From contig NZ_FXAK01000002.1 in assembly GCF_900177515.1 (NCBI RefSeq), forward strand, positions 172,001 through 236,000: DNA of 64,000 nucleotides. The letters run 5' to 3'. Both the position numbers and the translations under genes were made by a program. Positions within the stretch are counted from its first letter, which is position 1, and every line of letters begins with the position of its first letter. The stretch is from Azospirillum oryzae (GTDB lineage Bacteria > Pseudomonadota > Alphaproteobacteria > Azospirillales > Azospirillaceae). Below, piece by piece: positions 17,033 through 26,090 of the stretch. The notes beneath the pieces are model-generated. The model ran no database searches and was not told where the DNA came from. It saw nothing but the letters and a program-made list of their open reading frames with translations.

Positions 17033-18666
17033 TACCGCCTCACCGTCATGCGGCCGTCCAGCCGGGGAACGAACTCGCCGCTGCGGGCGATCTGGTCGAT
17101 CATCTGGGTGGAGATGAACTCGGTATTGCGGTCTTCGACCAGCCTCGGCACGCCAGCCAGCACGCCGTACCCGTCGCCGCCCGCCGCCAGGAAGCTGCTG
17201 GTCGCCAGCCGGTAGCGGGTGGACCGGCCGACCGGCTTGCCGCCGATCGACAGGCTGCGCAGCCGCTGGCCGGGCGGGCGGGTCAGGTCGATCTCCGCGC
17301 GGGCGTTGGATAGGTGGGGGAAGCGGCCCTGCAACTGCTCCACCGCCGAAACGCCGCTTTCCACCGCCTCCCAAAGCTGCTGTCCGGTGATGTCCAGCAC
17401 GACGCCGACATCGTGAAAGGGAAGGATCGTGTAAATGTCGCGCCGGGTCAGCAGGGTGTCGGCCGGATATTGGCGGTCGCCGCGGACGCCGCCGCCGTTG
17501 ATCAGCGCCACATCGGCGTCCAGCGTCTCGCGCAGCGTGTCGACCACCGCGTTGGCGAAGGCGTTCTCGCCCGTCCGCAGCGACTCCTTGCGGGTGTCGA
17601 GCGGTGCGGTGAGACGTCCCACCTCCATCCGCAGCATGGTGTCGAGCCGTGCCGCATAAGCCTTGGACTGGATCAGGACGGCGGGATCGGGCGGCACCGT
17701 CGCGCTGTCGATCAGGCGGGGCGCCGGGGTCCAGATCACCTGCGGCTTGCCGTCCGGCCCGGTCCCGCGTTCCACCGTCAAATCCAAAGCCAGCACCCAG
17801 GCGGCCTGCGGCCCGACGGTGGCGGACAGGAAATGCCCGTCATAATCGACGGCGAAGGGGCGGTTGCGGTCCTGGTACAGCACGATGTCGGCGGGGCGGG
17901 CGGCCAGCACGCTGCGGTGGGTGTCACCGGCATAGCCGGTCATCGCCACCACCAGATCGACGCCGTCGGCCCGCAGCGCCGCGGCCTTGGCCCTCAGCGC
18001 CGGAACCGGGTCGCGAAACTCCGTCCGCTGGGCGCGGGTGGTCTCCCGCGTCAGCACCGGCGTCGCCGCCATCACGCCGATGCGCAGGGGGCCGGCGTTC
18101 AGCACCACCGCATCCTCCAGCCCGTCCGGTGTCCGGCCGGTGGCGCGGTCCACTGTGTTGGTGGTGACGATGGGAAAGCCGGCCTCGAAGGCACGGGCGC
18201 TCAACCGGTCGTCGCCATGGTGGAATTCGCGGTTCAGCGCGGCCATCGCGTCGATGGTCATGCCGTTCAGCAGGTCGATGATGTGGGCGCCCTGGTCGTA
18301 GAAGGCGAGCACCGACGGCGCCAGCGTCTGGCCGCCATGCAGGACCAGCAGGTTGGGGTGCGCTGCCCGTTCCTGGCGGATCGTGCCGGCCAGCCGGGCC
18401 ATGCCGCCGCGCCCGGCGGTCTCGTCCAATTCGGTGGTGCCCTGGGTGTAGAGGATGGTCAGATGGACCGGCCCGGTTTCCGCCGCGGCCTTCCCAGACC
18501 GAGCCTCGGCCGCGGCGTCAGGCTGCTGCGCCTGCGCCGACAGGACCGCCGCAGCGGAGACAAGTCCGAGGCCGAGCGTCAGCGATGCGGCCAGACACGA
18601 CAATGTCCTGCCGAACCGGATCCGCATCCCGCCGGCAGCGCCGTTGAATATACCGATAGTGTCCAT
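17032..18666 (-). CDS. 5'-nucleotidase/UshA-like exported protein with degenerate catalytic domain
   Basis: A 544-residue exported protein with a signal peptide (hydrophobic core around LAASLTLGLGLVSAA). It has the two-domain plan of UshA-type 5'-nucleotidases. The C-terminal substrate-binding domain is well kept (DVALINGGGVRGD, TILPFHDVGVVLDITG, SSFLAAGGDGYGVL). The N-terminal metallophosphatase domain has lost its metal ligands: the DxH motif reads LYTQGTTELD, the GD motif reads HGGQTLAP, GNHE reads LNREFHHGD and GHTH reads LYQDRN. It is therefore likely a nucleotide- or sugar-nucleotide-binding protein, not an enzyme. Its stop overlaps the start of the histidine kinase gene by one base, suggesting it presents a ligand to that sensor. 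An alternative start at residue 14 (18627) would give a shorter signal peptide. Confidence 0.8.
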   Translation of the reverse strand: MDTIGIFNGAAGGMRIRFGRTLSCLAASLTLGLGLVSAAAVLSAQAQQPDAAAEARSGKAAAETGPVHLTILYTQGTTELDETAGRGGMARLAGTIRQERAAHPNLLVLHGGQTLAPSVLAFYDQGAHIIDLLNGMTIDAMAALNREFHHGDDRLSARAFEAGFPIVTTNTVDRATGRTPDGLEDAVVLNAGPLRIGVMAATPVLTRETTRAQRTEFRDPVPALRAKAAALRADGVDLVVAMTGYAGDTHRSVLAARPADIVLYQDRNRPFAVDYDGHFLSATVGPQAAWVLALDLTVERGTGPDGKPQVIWTPAPRLIDSATVPPDPAVLIQSKAYAARLDTMLRMEVGRLTAPLDTRKESLRTGENAFANAVVDTLRETLDADVALINGGGVRGDRQYPADTLLTRRDIYTILPFHDVGVVLDITGQQLWEAVESGVSAVEQLQGRFPHLSNARAEIDLTRPPGQRLRSLSIGGKPVGRSTRYRLATSSFLAAGGDGYGVLAGVPRLVEDRNTEFISTQMIDQIARSGEFVPRLDGRMTVRR

Positions 18667-18747
18667 AGCCCGGCGTCACCTCTGCCCCCGCGCCGGATTA
18701 TGCTCATTTCCACGTCACTGTTGAAGCAAAGCCGCGTTACGGGATTG

Positions 18748-19581
18748 TCATATTGACGACACACGGCGTGGAAGAGCCCGTTTTACCCAATCGTAGACAC
18801 CGAGAACTCGCAGAATCCCGATCAACTTCATCCTCACCGGCGCCGGAACTGCGGCAAAACGTGGCGCCAGCCCGGCGCGCCGGGTTTTCGACAGTGCCGC
18901 CCGTCGGGCATAGGCGACGCGGTGCAGGGTGACCCGCCGGCGGGCGGTATCGAAGCTGGCGAAGCTGGCACGGGCATCTGCGCCGCGCGGCTCCCCCACC
19001 GTGCCGGGATTCAGCAGATACAGCCCGTCGGCCCGCAACTCCGCCCCGCCGTCGAGCGGTACCGCCCGCACCGCCCCGTCGCGCCATTCCCACAGCCCCG
19101 CCCGGTGGGTGTGGCCGAAGGCGCAGACACGCGCCCCCGACGGATGCCCGAGCAGCGCCTGCAGGCTCAGGCGCCGTTTGCCGTCATCGTCCAGCCGCAC
19201 CAGTTCCTTGCCCACCTCTGGATGCAGGGCGCCATGAACGGCGACCAGCGCCCCATCCACCACGGCGGTCAGCGGCAGGGCGGACAGGAAGGCGCGGCTC
19301 TCCCCGTCCAGCCGTTCTTTGGTCCAGGCGACGGCGCGCGCCGCCGGCCCGCTGAACCCCTCGGTCCCGATGGCGCCGGTCACCGCCCGGTCGTGGTTGC
19401 CGGCGATGCAGACGGCGCCGGCCTGCCGCAGCAGGGCGATGCAGGCGGCAGCGTCGGTGTTGTAGCCGACGATGTCGCCCAGGCAGACGATGCGCTCCGC
19501 CCCCTCGGCCCGGATGGCGTCGAGCGTCGCCTGCAACGCCTCCAGATTGGCGTGAATGTCGGAAATGAGCGCGATCTTCAT
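18748..19581 (-). CDS. Calcineurin-like metallophosphoesterase (YfcE/Ap4A-hydrolase type)
   Basis: A 277-residue cytoplasmic enzyme with every motif of the metallophosphoesterase fold: ISDIHANLEA (DxH), IVCLGDIVGYN (GDxVG), IAGNHDRAV (GNHD), VAVHGAL and FGHTHRAG (GHTH). Residues of this kind hold two metal ions and cleave phosphodiesters or phosphomonoesters. The C-terminal ~60 residues are basic, with ALSKTRRAGLA and DWVKRALPRR, and extend beyond the usual family core. The ATG at 19581 overlaps the stop of the ATP-grasp gene by 4 bp, so the two are coupled. The substrate is not evident; given the operon, a phosphorylated product of the ATP-grasp or a surface-glycan intermediate is possible. 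Confidence 0.85.
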   Translation of the reverse strand: MKIALISDIHANLEALQATLDAIRAEGAERIVCLGDIVGYNTDAAACIALLRQAGAVCIAGNHDRAVTGAIGTEGFSGPAARAVAWTKERLDGESRAFLSALPLTAVVDGALVAVHGALHPEVGKELVRLDDDGKRRLSLQALLGHPSGARVCAFGHTHRAGLWEWRDGAVRAVPLDGGAELRADGLYLLNPGTVGEPRGADARASFASFDTARRRVTLHRVAYARRAALSKTRRAGLAPRFAAVPAPVRMKLIGILRVLGVYDWVKRALPRRVSSI

Positions 19582-20780
19582 GGCTTCGCCAGCCGCACCG
19601 GGCCGGCGACGCCGGGAATGCGGGCGAGCAGCCGGTCCAGCTTCGGCCGCAGAAAGGGCATCGGGTCGTCCGGTGTGATCGCCTTCGCCTCGCAGCGCGC
19701 CACCCAGGCCAGCCAGCGCGCCGTCGGAACGCCGCTGTCCCGTGCCGCCAGCCTGTCCTTGCTGATATGGCACCAGCAGGCGCCGGGCCGGGCCTTGGCA
19801 GGAGCAGGATGTGGGTCTGGGCGGGGACGGCCGGTCAGGTCGGCCTGCACCATCGCCGGCAGGTTCACCCCGGCGACCGCACCCAGATGATGCCACAGGT
19901 TGAAGCGCGGATTGATCTCCAGCAGGTGCAGCCGGCCGTCGGGATCCCGCTTGAAATCGAACTTGGCGACACCCTTCAGGCCAATGCGCGCGGCAATTTC
20001 CCGCCCCAGCGCCGCCACGTCGGCCCCCTCGCCGTCGATGTCGGTGATGGTCAGCGCGGTGCTGTGGCCGTAATCGACCGGATATGTGCGGATCTTGCGG
20101 CCGGTGAACTCGCCGGCCACGGCACCGCCGGCGTCGATATACACATGATGGCTTTCGATCCGCGTCTCCGGTCCGGGGATCAGTTCCTGCGCCAGCAGAT
20201 CGATGCCGACCGGGATCAGCCGCGGCCACAGGGCGCGAAGCTCATCATGCCCGTCCAGACGGATCGCCTTGCCAAGCCCTTCGATCTCGTCCCAGGGAGG
20301 GCGGCGGGTCAGCGGCTTGACGATGAGCGGATAGCGCAGGTCCAGATCCGGCGCCTCGCTGCCGGGCAGGGGGCTCAGGCGCCGGGTGCGGGGAACCGGC
20401 AGGTCCAGCCGCTCCGCCAGCGCCTGGAACCGCCCCTTGTCGACCAGCGTCTCCACCAGATCGGCATCGGCCAGCGCAATGCGGAAGACGGCGGACAGCC
20501 GGTCGCGGTGGCGTGACACCATCAGAAGCTGCGCGTCCTCCTCCATGTAGAGCACCGGCTTCTCGGCCTGCGCAGCGCCGAAGCGCAGAAGCCGGTCGAC
20601 CAGCACGTCCTCATTGCCGCCCTCCCACGGGATCAGCCGCTCGGCGAAGCGGGAATGGGCGGTCGCCCCGCCCGGCGGTCCGACCACGGCACAGCGGATG
20701 CCGGCCAGCCCCAGCGGGCGCACCAGATCCATGTCGCCCAACACGCAGGCCAGCGGCCCGGCTTTCGTCCCCGTTGCCAT
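19578..20780 (-). CDS. ATP-grasp family carboxylate ligase
   Basis: A 400-residue protein. The N-terminal domain (residues 1-120) has a PurK/CarB-like nucleotide fold (ACVLGDMDLVRPLGLAGIR). The central domain has the ATP-grasp signatures LIVKPLTRRP (Lys binding ATP) and FKRDPDGRLHLLEINPRFN (acidic and Asn metal ligands). These enzymes join a carboxylate, activated as acyl-phosphate, to an amine. Close relatives in the databases are usually annotated only as carboxylate-amine ligases. It sits between a BioF2/FemAB-like acyltransferase gene and a phosphoesterase gene on the same strand (18-bp gap and 4-bp overlap), a likely three-gene operon. The product could be an amidated surface sugar or a small peptide-like metabolite; neither is shown by the sequence. 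Confidence 0.82.
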   Translation of the reverse strand: MATGTKAGPLACVLGDMDLVRPLGLAGIRCAVVGPPGGATAHSRFAERLIPWEGGNEDVLVDRLLRFGAAQAEKPVLYMEEDAQLLMVSRHRDRLSAVFRIALADADLVETLVDKGRFQALAERLDLPVPRTRRLSPLPGSEAPDLDLRYPLIVKPLTRRPPWDEIEGLGKAIRLDGHDELRALWPRLIPVGIDLLAQELIPGPETRIESHHVYIDAGGAVAGEFTGRKIRTYPVDYGHSTALTITDIDGEGADVAALGREIAARIGLKGVAKFDFKRDPDGRLHLLEINPRFNLWHHLGAVAGVNLPAMVQADLTGRPRPDPHPAPAKARPGACWCHISKDRLAARDSGVPTARWLAWVARCEAKAITPDDPMPFLRPKLDRLLARIPGVAGPVRLAKP

Positions 20781-20798
20781 GGCGAACGCTCTCCCTTC

Positions 20799-22016
20799 TC
20801 AGATTCCCTTTGCCGGAGCGATCCAGCCGCGCAGCGACCGTTTGACGGCATCGGCCATCACCCCGCGCGCCCGGCGGCAATGCGCCTCCATCCGCCGGCT
20901 GAGCCGGTCGGGGCCGAGCGTCAGCCAGTTCATCGGCTGTTCGGCGTTGGAGAGCAGCGGCTTGTGCCCGGCCGGCGTCGACATGAAGTCGTAGCAGTCC
21001 TCGCCGCGGGCCAGCGCATCCTCGATGGCCAGCACATGGCTCAGCAGCCCCGGCTTCAGCCGGTTGTCCGCCTCGAAGGCGAAGCCGCCCTGGTAGTTCA
21101 GGACGCGGTTGCGATGGACGAAGTTGTAGAGATAGCCGATCGGCTGCCCGCCGGCGCTGACCCGGCTCAGCCGCACCGCGCCGCGCGGCAGCCCCTCGGC
21201 GATCAGCCTTTCGTGGAAGGGGCGGAAGGCGGGGTTGGCGAAGGCCCCCGCCTGGCCGCGCGCCCGCCAGCCGGCCTGATGCAGCACCTCCAGCCCGGCG
21301 AAATACTCCATCGCCTCGCCCACCGTCGCGGCGACGCGGTGCTCCAGCACGCCGCGGGCGTGGTAGAGCCGTTCCGTCCGGTTCACCGCCGCCCGCGTGT
21401 TGCGGCCGAGACCGCCGCGGAAATCGCCGCCGCCGGCCCGCACCGTGCCAAAATCGACCCATTGCGCCGAATCCGCGATGCGCAGTTGCACCGTATGGCC
21501 GGTCCGCGCCGCCACCCGCCGGGCGGCCCGCTCCGCCGCCAGGGTCAGCCCGCCCAGCACCAGCTCGTCATCGGCGGTCAGTTGTCCGCCCAGCCAGTGC
21601 AGCATGGCGTCCGTCACCTCGTCGGCGAAGCGGTGGTCGGCGAGGATGCCGTTATACTCCATGAACAGGCGGTCATAGCTGCGGTCGCCGGTCTCGTGCA
21701 GCATCCAGCAGCGGCTGGGCAGCAGCCCGAACCGCCGCCGCACGCGCGGGCAGAGCACGGCCAGACCGACCGGCTCGTCGCCCCGCACTGCCACCAGCAA
21801 ATGCGGCTCGATCCCGTCCGGCATCTGCGCCAGCCAGGAACCGATCCAGGTCCAGGAGAGAAAGAAGGAGGAGTCGGCGCGGCTCTCCAGCTCCGTCCAT
21901 GCCCGCGCCAGTTCCGGCATGGAGGGGAGGGGGTGCAGGGCGATCCGGATTTCGGTTGAGGGGGCGGAACCGCCGGAGGGCGGACGGGCGGAGTCGGGGC
22001 TGGGCCAGATGCTCAT
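20799..22016 (-). CDS. GNAT-fold acyltransferase, BioF2/CelD-like (FemAB-related)
   Basis: A 405-residue protein of the acetyltransferase group PF13480 (BioF2-like, also called CelD). It shows two tandem GNAT-like lobes. The N-terminal lobe has SSFFLSWTWIGSWLAQ and the C-terminal lobe has GQPIGYLYNFVHRNRVLNYQ followed by GLLSHVLAIEDAL, the typical acyl-CoA or acyl-tRNA binding region. Members transfer acyl or aminoacyl groups to sugars or peptides during exopolysaccharide or cell-surface synthesis. It is the first gene of a probable operon with the ATP-grasp and phosphoesterase genes. CGGAGA lies ten bases before the ATG at 22016. There are no membrane helices. Family call good, substrate unknown. 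Confidence 0.8.
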   Translation of the reverse strand: MSIWPSPDSARPPSGGSAPSTEIRIALHPLPSMPELARAWTELESRADSSFFLSWTWIGSWLAQMPDGIEPHLLVAVRGDEPVGLAVLCPRVRRRFGLLPSRCWMLHETGDRSYDRLFMEYNGILADHRFADEVTDAMLHWLGGQLTADDELVLGGLTLAAERAARRVAARTGHTVQLRIADSAQWVDFGTVRAGGGDFRGGLGRNTRAAVNRTERLYHARGVLEHRVAATVGEAMEYFAGLEVLHQAGWRARGQAGAFANPAFRPFHERLIAEGLPRGAVRLSRVSAGGQPIGYLYNFVHRNRVLNYQGGFAFEADNRLKPGLLSHVLAIEDALARGEDCYDFMSTPAGHKPLLSNAEQPMNWLTLGPDRLSRRMEAHCRRARGVMADAVKRSLRGWIAPAKGI

Positions 22017-22179
22017 CGGCGCGGCGTCTCCGGAAGATATTCTCTACCGAAAACAACACGCTGGATCCGGGAACGGTCCCGTCTACGCCGGGGAGCCCCG
22101 AAAGTCTGCGCGGCGCAAAAGGATAAGGCGAAGAAGTGGGTCGCTATACGAAGTTGCCGTGCGGGCTGGCGCAGATAAC

Positions 22180-22333
22180 TCCCTCTCCCGTCCCGGGAGA
22201 GGGAAGGGGCCCAAGCGCAGCTTGGGAAGGGTGAGGGGTGGCGCAAGACTCCCGAACCGCATGGCTTCTTGCATCACCCCTCACCCTCCCCGCCTCCGGC
22301 GGGTCCCCTCCCTCTCCCGGGGCGGGAGAGGGC
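22180..22333. repeat. GC-rich palindromic intergenic repeat, copy 1
   Basis: A tract made of CCCTCTCCCG...CGGGAGAGGG hairpins with a GGGTGAGGGG / CCCCTCACCC pair between them. Relatives occur at 27277-27391, 50545-50652 and, inside a gene, at 55053-55111. It lies between two minus-strand genes and could fold as transcribed hairpins that end or trim the upstream glutathione transferase mRNA. Confidence 0.8.
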
Positions 22334-22341
22334 GATTAAGC

Positions 22342-23049
22342 TCAGCGCTTGACTGTGTCGGCGGACTGCCCGAACAGGATCTTCTTGCTGTCCTCGTTCA
22401 CCGTGGGCGTGCGGTTGGGGTTCACCGCCTGCCCCTTTTCATAGGCGCGCACCACCGCCGGCCGCTCCTTGATCGCGTTGAACCAGCGCTTCAGGTTGGG
22501 GAAGTTGTCCAGATCCTGCTGCTGGCGTTCATGCGGGACGATCCAGGGATAGCTCGCCATATCGGCGATGGACAGGTCCGCCCCGCCCAGGAACTCGTTG
22601 TCGGCAAGGCGCTTGTCCATCACGCCATAGAGGCGCCCGGTCTCCTTGACGTAGCGTTCCATGGCGTAGGGGATGCGCTCCGGCGCGTACTGCACGAAAT
22701 GGTGGTTCTGGCCGGCCATCGGGCCGAGGCCGCCGACCTGCCAGAACAGCCATTCGAGAACCGTCTTGCGGCCACGCACGTCGCTGGGCAGGAACTTGCC
22801 GGTCTTCTCGGCCAGATAGACCAGGATGGCACCGGATTCGAAGACGCTGATCGGCTCGCCGCCGTCGGCCGGGGCGTTGTCGATGATCGCCGGCATGCGG
22901 TTGTTCGGCGAGAAGGCGAGGAATTCCGGCTTGAACTGGTCCCCGGTGGAGATGTTCACCGGCTTGAACTGGTAGTCCAGCCCGGCCTCCTCCAGAAAGA
23001 TCGTGATCTTGTGGCCGTTCGGCGTCGGCCAGAAATAGAGGTCGATCAT
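22342..23049 (-). CDS. Glutathione S-transferase, YfcG/YghU-type
   Basis: A 235-residue cytoplasmic protein of the Nu-class glutathione transferase group. The thioredoxin-like N-domain begins MIDLYFWPTPNGHKITIFLE and contains the glutathione gamma-Glu site (FESGAILVYLAEKTG). The helical C-domain has GGADLSIADMASYPW. The segment SPNNRMPAIID includes the N-x-[RK]-[MI]-P motif of the YfcG/YghU group, whose E. coli members reduce disulfides using glutathione. The start is supported by GGAGG eight bases upstream. It is a single-gene unit, followed downstream by the palindromic repeat. The likely role is thiol redox or peroxide protection. The exact substrate cannot be told. Confidence 0.88.
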   Translation of the reverse strand: MIDLYFWPTPNGHKITIFLEEAGLDYQFKPVNISTGDQFKPEFLAFSPNNRMPAIIDNAPADGGEPISVFESGAILVYLAEKTGKFLPSDVRGRKTVLEWLFWQVGGLGPMAGQNHHFVQYAPERIPYAMERYVKETGRLYGVMDKRLADNEFLGGADLSIADMASYPWIVPHERQQQDLDNFPNLKRWFNAIKERPAVVRAYEKGQAVNPNRTPTVNEDSKKILFGQSADTVKR

Positions 23050-23322
23050 CCCAAACCCTCCTGTGATTTATCGGCCAGCCGTTTCGGGCCGGTGATTTGG
23101 GCAAAAGGTTAACCGCTTCGCCCCGGCTGGCAAGCCCGCACGGACGCGCGGCAGACCCTCGATCCGCCACACTAATTTCGTATACCGGAATACAATTTCA
23201 TTTTGTTGACAGCCTCAGCGTCATCTGTCAGCGTGGCCAACGAACAGATGAGGCGGCGCCCCCTCAATCCCCCTTGATGCTTGGTTTCCCCTGAAATCAT
23301 TCTCCCCGGACGGAGAGCACGC

Positions 23323-24474
23323 ATGGCCTTGGACAAGGACGTTTTGGATCAACTGCTGGACACGCTGGGGCGCTTCGTCCGCGAAAAGCTGGTCCCGCTT
23401 GAGCATAAAGTGGCGGAGGACGACGCCATTCCGCCCGAGGTGATCGCCGCGATGCGCGAGATGGGCCTGTTCGGCCTGTCGATCCCGGAGGAATATGGCG
23501 GGCTGGGCCTGTCGATGTCGGACGAGGTGCAGGTCGCCTTTCAGCTGGGCCAGACCTCGCCGGCCTTCCGCTCGCTGATCGGCACCAACAACGGCATCGG
23601 CTCGCAGGGCATCGTCATCGACGGGACGGAGGAGCAGAAGCAGAATTATCTGCCGCGTCTGGCCGCCGGCGAGATCGTCGGCGCCTTCGCCCTGACCGAA
23701 CCGGAATCGGGGTCCGACGCCGGCTCGCTCCGTACCACCGCGCGGCGCGACGGCGACCACTTCATCCTGAACGGCACCAAGCGCTACATCACCAACGCGC
23801 CGCAGGCCGGTCTCTTCACCGTGTTCGCCCGCACCGACCTGGAAAGCCGCGACGCCCGCGGGGTGTCGGCCTTCCTGGTGGAAGCCGGGACGCCCGGCCT
23901 GTCGCTCGGCCCCATCGACAGGAAGATGGGGCAGAAGGGCGCCCACACCTGCGACGTCATCTTCGAGGACTGCCGCGTTCCGGCCAGCGCCATCCTGGGC
24001 GGCAAGGAAGGGCAGGGCTTCAAGACGGCGATGAAGGTTCTCGACCGCGGCCGCCTGCACATCGGCGCCGTCTGCGTCGGTCTGGCCGAGCGGCTGATCC
24101 GCGACAGCCTGTCCTACGCGATGGAGCGCAAGCAGTTCGGCCAGCCGCTCGCCGAATTCCAGCTGATCCAGGCGATGCTGGCCGACAGCCGGGCGGAAGC
24201 CTACGCCGCCCGCTGCATGGTGGTGGAGACCGCGCGACGCCGCGACGCCGGGCAGAACGTCAACACCGACGCCGCCTGCTGCAAGATGTTCTCGACCGAG
24301 ATGGTCGGCCGCGTCGCCGACCGGGCGGTGCAAATCCATGGCGGTGCCGGCTACATCGCCGATTACGGGATCGAGCGCTTCTATCGCGACGTCCGCCTGT
24401 TCCGCATCTATGAGGGCACCACCCAGATCCAGCAGCTCGTCATCGCCCGCAACATGATCCGGGAGGCGGCATGA
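23323..24474 (+). CDS. Acyl-CoA dehydrogenase
   Basis: A 383-residue flavoprotein that introduces the alpha,beta double bond into an acyl-CoA. Motifs include the FAD/substrate segment AFALTEPESGSDAGSL, the second signature IHGGAGYIADYGIERFYRDV and the region around the catalytic base, FRIYEGTTQIQQLVIARNMI. The start at 23323 is chosen over an upstream TTG at 23281 because CGGAGA lies six bases before it. Its stop overlaps the acyl-CoA ligase start by 4 bp. It is the first gene of a nine-gene unit with a CoA ligase, a branched-chain-type ABC transporter, a thioesterase and an enoyl-CoA hydratase. That context points to oxidation of an imported short-chain or cyclic acid. Chain-length specificity cannot be read from sequence. 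Confidence 0.92.
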   Translation: MALDKDVLDQLLDTLGRFVREKLVPLEHKVAEDDAIPPEVIAAMREMGLFGLSIPEEYGGLGLSMSDEVQVAFQLGQTSPAFRSLIGTNNGIGSQGIVIDGTEEQKQNYLPRLAAGEIVGAFALTEPESGSDAGSLRTTARRDGDHFILNGTKRYITNAPQAGLFTVFARTDLESRDARGVSAFLVEAGTPGLSLGPIDRKMGQKGAHTCDVIFEDCRVPASAILGGKEGQGFKTAMKVLDRGRLHIGAVCVGLAERLIRDSLSYAMERKQFGQPLAEFQLIQAMLADSRAEAYAARCMVVETARRRDAGQNVNTDAACCKMFSTEMVGRVADRAVQIHGGAGYIADYGIERFYRDVRLFRIYEGTTQIQQLVIARNMIREAA

Positions 24475-26039
24475 CTGTGGGGCGGCCGGTTCCCGATTTC
24501 GCCGCGATGGTGGCGGCGCTGCCGCCGCGCATCAGCCACGCCGCGCTCGCCTGGGCGGAACGGACGCCGGACGCCCCCGCCCTGTTCGACGGGACGCAGG
24601 AATGGAGCTACCGCCGCCTGTCCCAGGCCGTCGGCAGCGCCGCTGCGCATCTCCGGCGGCTGGGGGTGATCGGCGGCGACCGGGTGATGATCGTCTGCGA
24701 GAACGGCCTCGCCGCGGTCACCCTGATCCTGGCGGCGAGCGAGTGCGACGCCTGGCCGGTCATCGTCAACGCCCGCCTGTCGGACCGCGAGATCGATACC
24801 ATCCGCGACCACTGCCGGCCGCGTCGGATCTTCTATACCGATACGGTATCCTCCGACGCCGCCGCCCACGCCGCCCGCCATGGCGCCGAACCTCTCGGCG
24901 ACCCGGACCTGCCGCCGATGGCCGTCGGCCCGCTGCTGGCGGCCGAACCGGAGCCGGTCCATGCCGGCAACCAGCGGCAGGTCGGCGCGCTGATCTACAC
25001 CTCCGGCACCACCGGCAAGCCCAAGGGCGTGATGCTGTCCCACCGCGGTCTGCTGTTCGTCGCCTCGGTGTCGGGCTGGATGCGCGGGCTCGGCCCCGGC
25101 GACCGCACCTATGGCGTGCTGCCGGTCAGCCACGTCTTTGGCCTCGCCTCCACCTGCCTCGGCACCCTCTATGCCGGCGGTTGCCTGCACACGGTCCCCC
25201 GCTTCGCTCCGGCAGCGGTCTGGCAGGCCTTGGAACAGGATGGGGTCACGGTGTTCCAGGGTGTTCCAGCCATGTACGCCAAGCTGGTGGAGCACGCCAC
25301 CGTCACCGGCCGCACGCCCAACGCGCCGGCCCTGCGCTACCTGTCCTCGGGCGGGTCGGTGCTGGACCTCGACCTCAAGCTGGCGGTGGAGCGGGTCTTC
25401 GGCCTGCCGCTGCACAACGGCTACGGCCTGACCGAATGTTCGCCGACGGTGACGCAGACCCGGCTGGACGCGCCGCGAACCGACACCTCCATCGGCCCGG
25501 CCCTACCGCTGGTGGAGATGCGCTTCGTCGACCACGTCACCGGCCGGGATGTCGCCGACGGTGAACCGGGCGAGCTGTGGGTCCGCGCCCCCAACGTGAT
25601 GCTCGGCTATTACCGCGAACCGGCGCTGACCGCCCAGGTCATCACCGACGACGGCTGGCTGAAGACCGGCGACGTCGCCCGGCTGGAGCCGGACGGCTGC
25701 GTCGCCGTGGTCGGCCGCATCCGCGAGATCGTCATCCGCTCCGGCTTCAACGTGTACCCGGAGGAGGTGGAGGGTGTGCTGACCAGCCACCCGGCGGTGA
25801 CACTTGCAGCAGTGGTCGGCCACGCCGTCGCCGGCAACGAGGAGGTGGTGGCCTTCGTCCAGTTCGTCCCCGGCCGCAGCGCCACGGAGGAGGAACTGAA
25901 GGCCTGGGCCGCCGAACGGCTGGCTCCCTACAAGCGCCCGTCGCGCATCGTCGCCATGGACGCCCTGCCGGCCAGCCCGACCGGCAAGCTGCTGAAAAGC
26001 GGCCTCCGGGCGCTCGCCGCCGAAGTGATGGCCGCCTGA
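24471..26039 (+). CDS. AMP-forming acyl-CoA ligase
   Basis: A 522-residue member of the ANL adenylating superfamily that activates a carboxylic acid to its CoA thioester through an acyl-AMP. Motifs in order: LIYTSGTTGKPKGVMLSHRG (P-loop), NGYGLTECSPT (adenine/acyl site), WLKTGDVARLEPDG (ribose Asp), REIVIRSGFNVYPEEVE (hinge) and SPTGKLLKSGL (catalytic Lys). Translation is coupled to the preceding acyl-CoA dehydrogenase by an ATGA overlap. Encoded just before a Liv-type transporter, it probably activates whatever that transporter brings in. Comparable arrangements in Rhodopseudomonas handle aromatic or alicyclic acids, but the acyl pocket cannot be assigned by eye. There is no signal peptide. 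Confidence 0.9.
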   Translation: MTVGRPVPDFAAMVAALPPRISHAALAWAERTPDAPALFDGTQEWSYRRLSQAVGSAAAHLRRLGVIGGDRVMIVCENGLAAVTLILAASECDAWPVIVNARLSDREIDTIRDHCRPRRIFYTDTVSSDAAAHAARHGAEPLGDPDLPPMAVGPLLAAEPEPVHAGNQRQVGALIYTSGTTGKPKGVMLSHRGLLFVASVSGWMRGLGPGDRTYGVLPVSHVFGLASTCLGTLYAGGCLHTVPRFAPAAVWQALEQDGVTVFQGVPAMYAKLVEHATVTGRTPNAPALRYLSSGGSVLDLDLKLAVERVFGLPLHNGYGLTECSPTVTQTRLDAPRTDTSIGPALPLVEMRFVDHVTGRDVADGEPGELWVRAPNVMLGYYREPALTAQVITDDGWLKTGDVARLEPDGCVAVVGRIREIVIRSGFNVYPEEVEGVLTSHPAVTLAAVVGHAVAGNEEVVAFVQFVPGRSATEEELKAWAAERLAPYKRPSRIVAMDALPASPTGKLLKSGLRALAAEVMAA

Positions 26040-26090
26040 CTTAACGAACAAAGCCCTAAAACGACAATGCCCATGGGAGGGAACGAAAGC

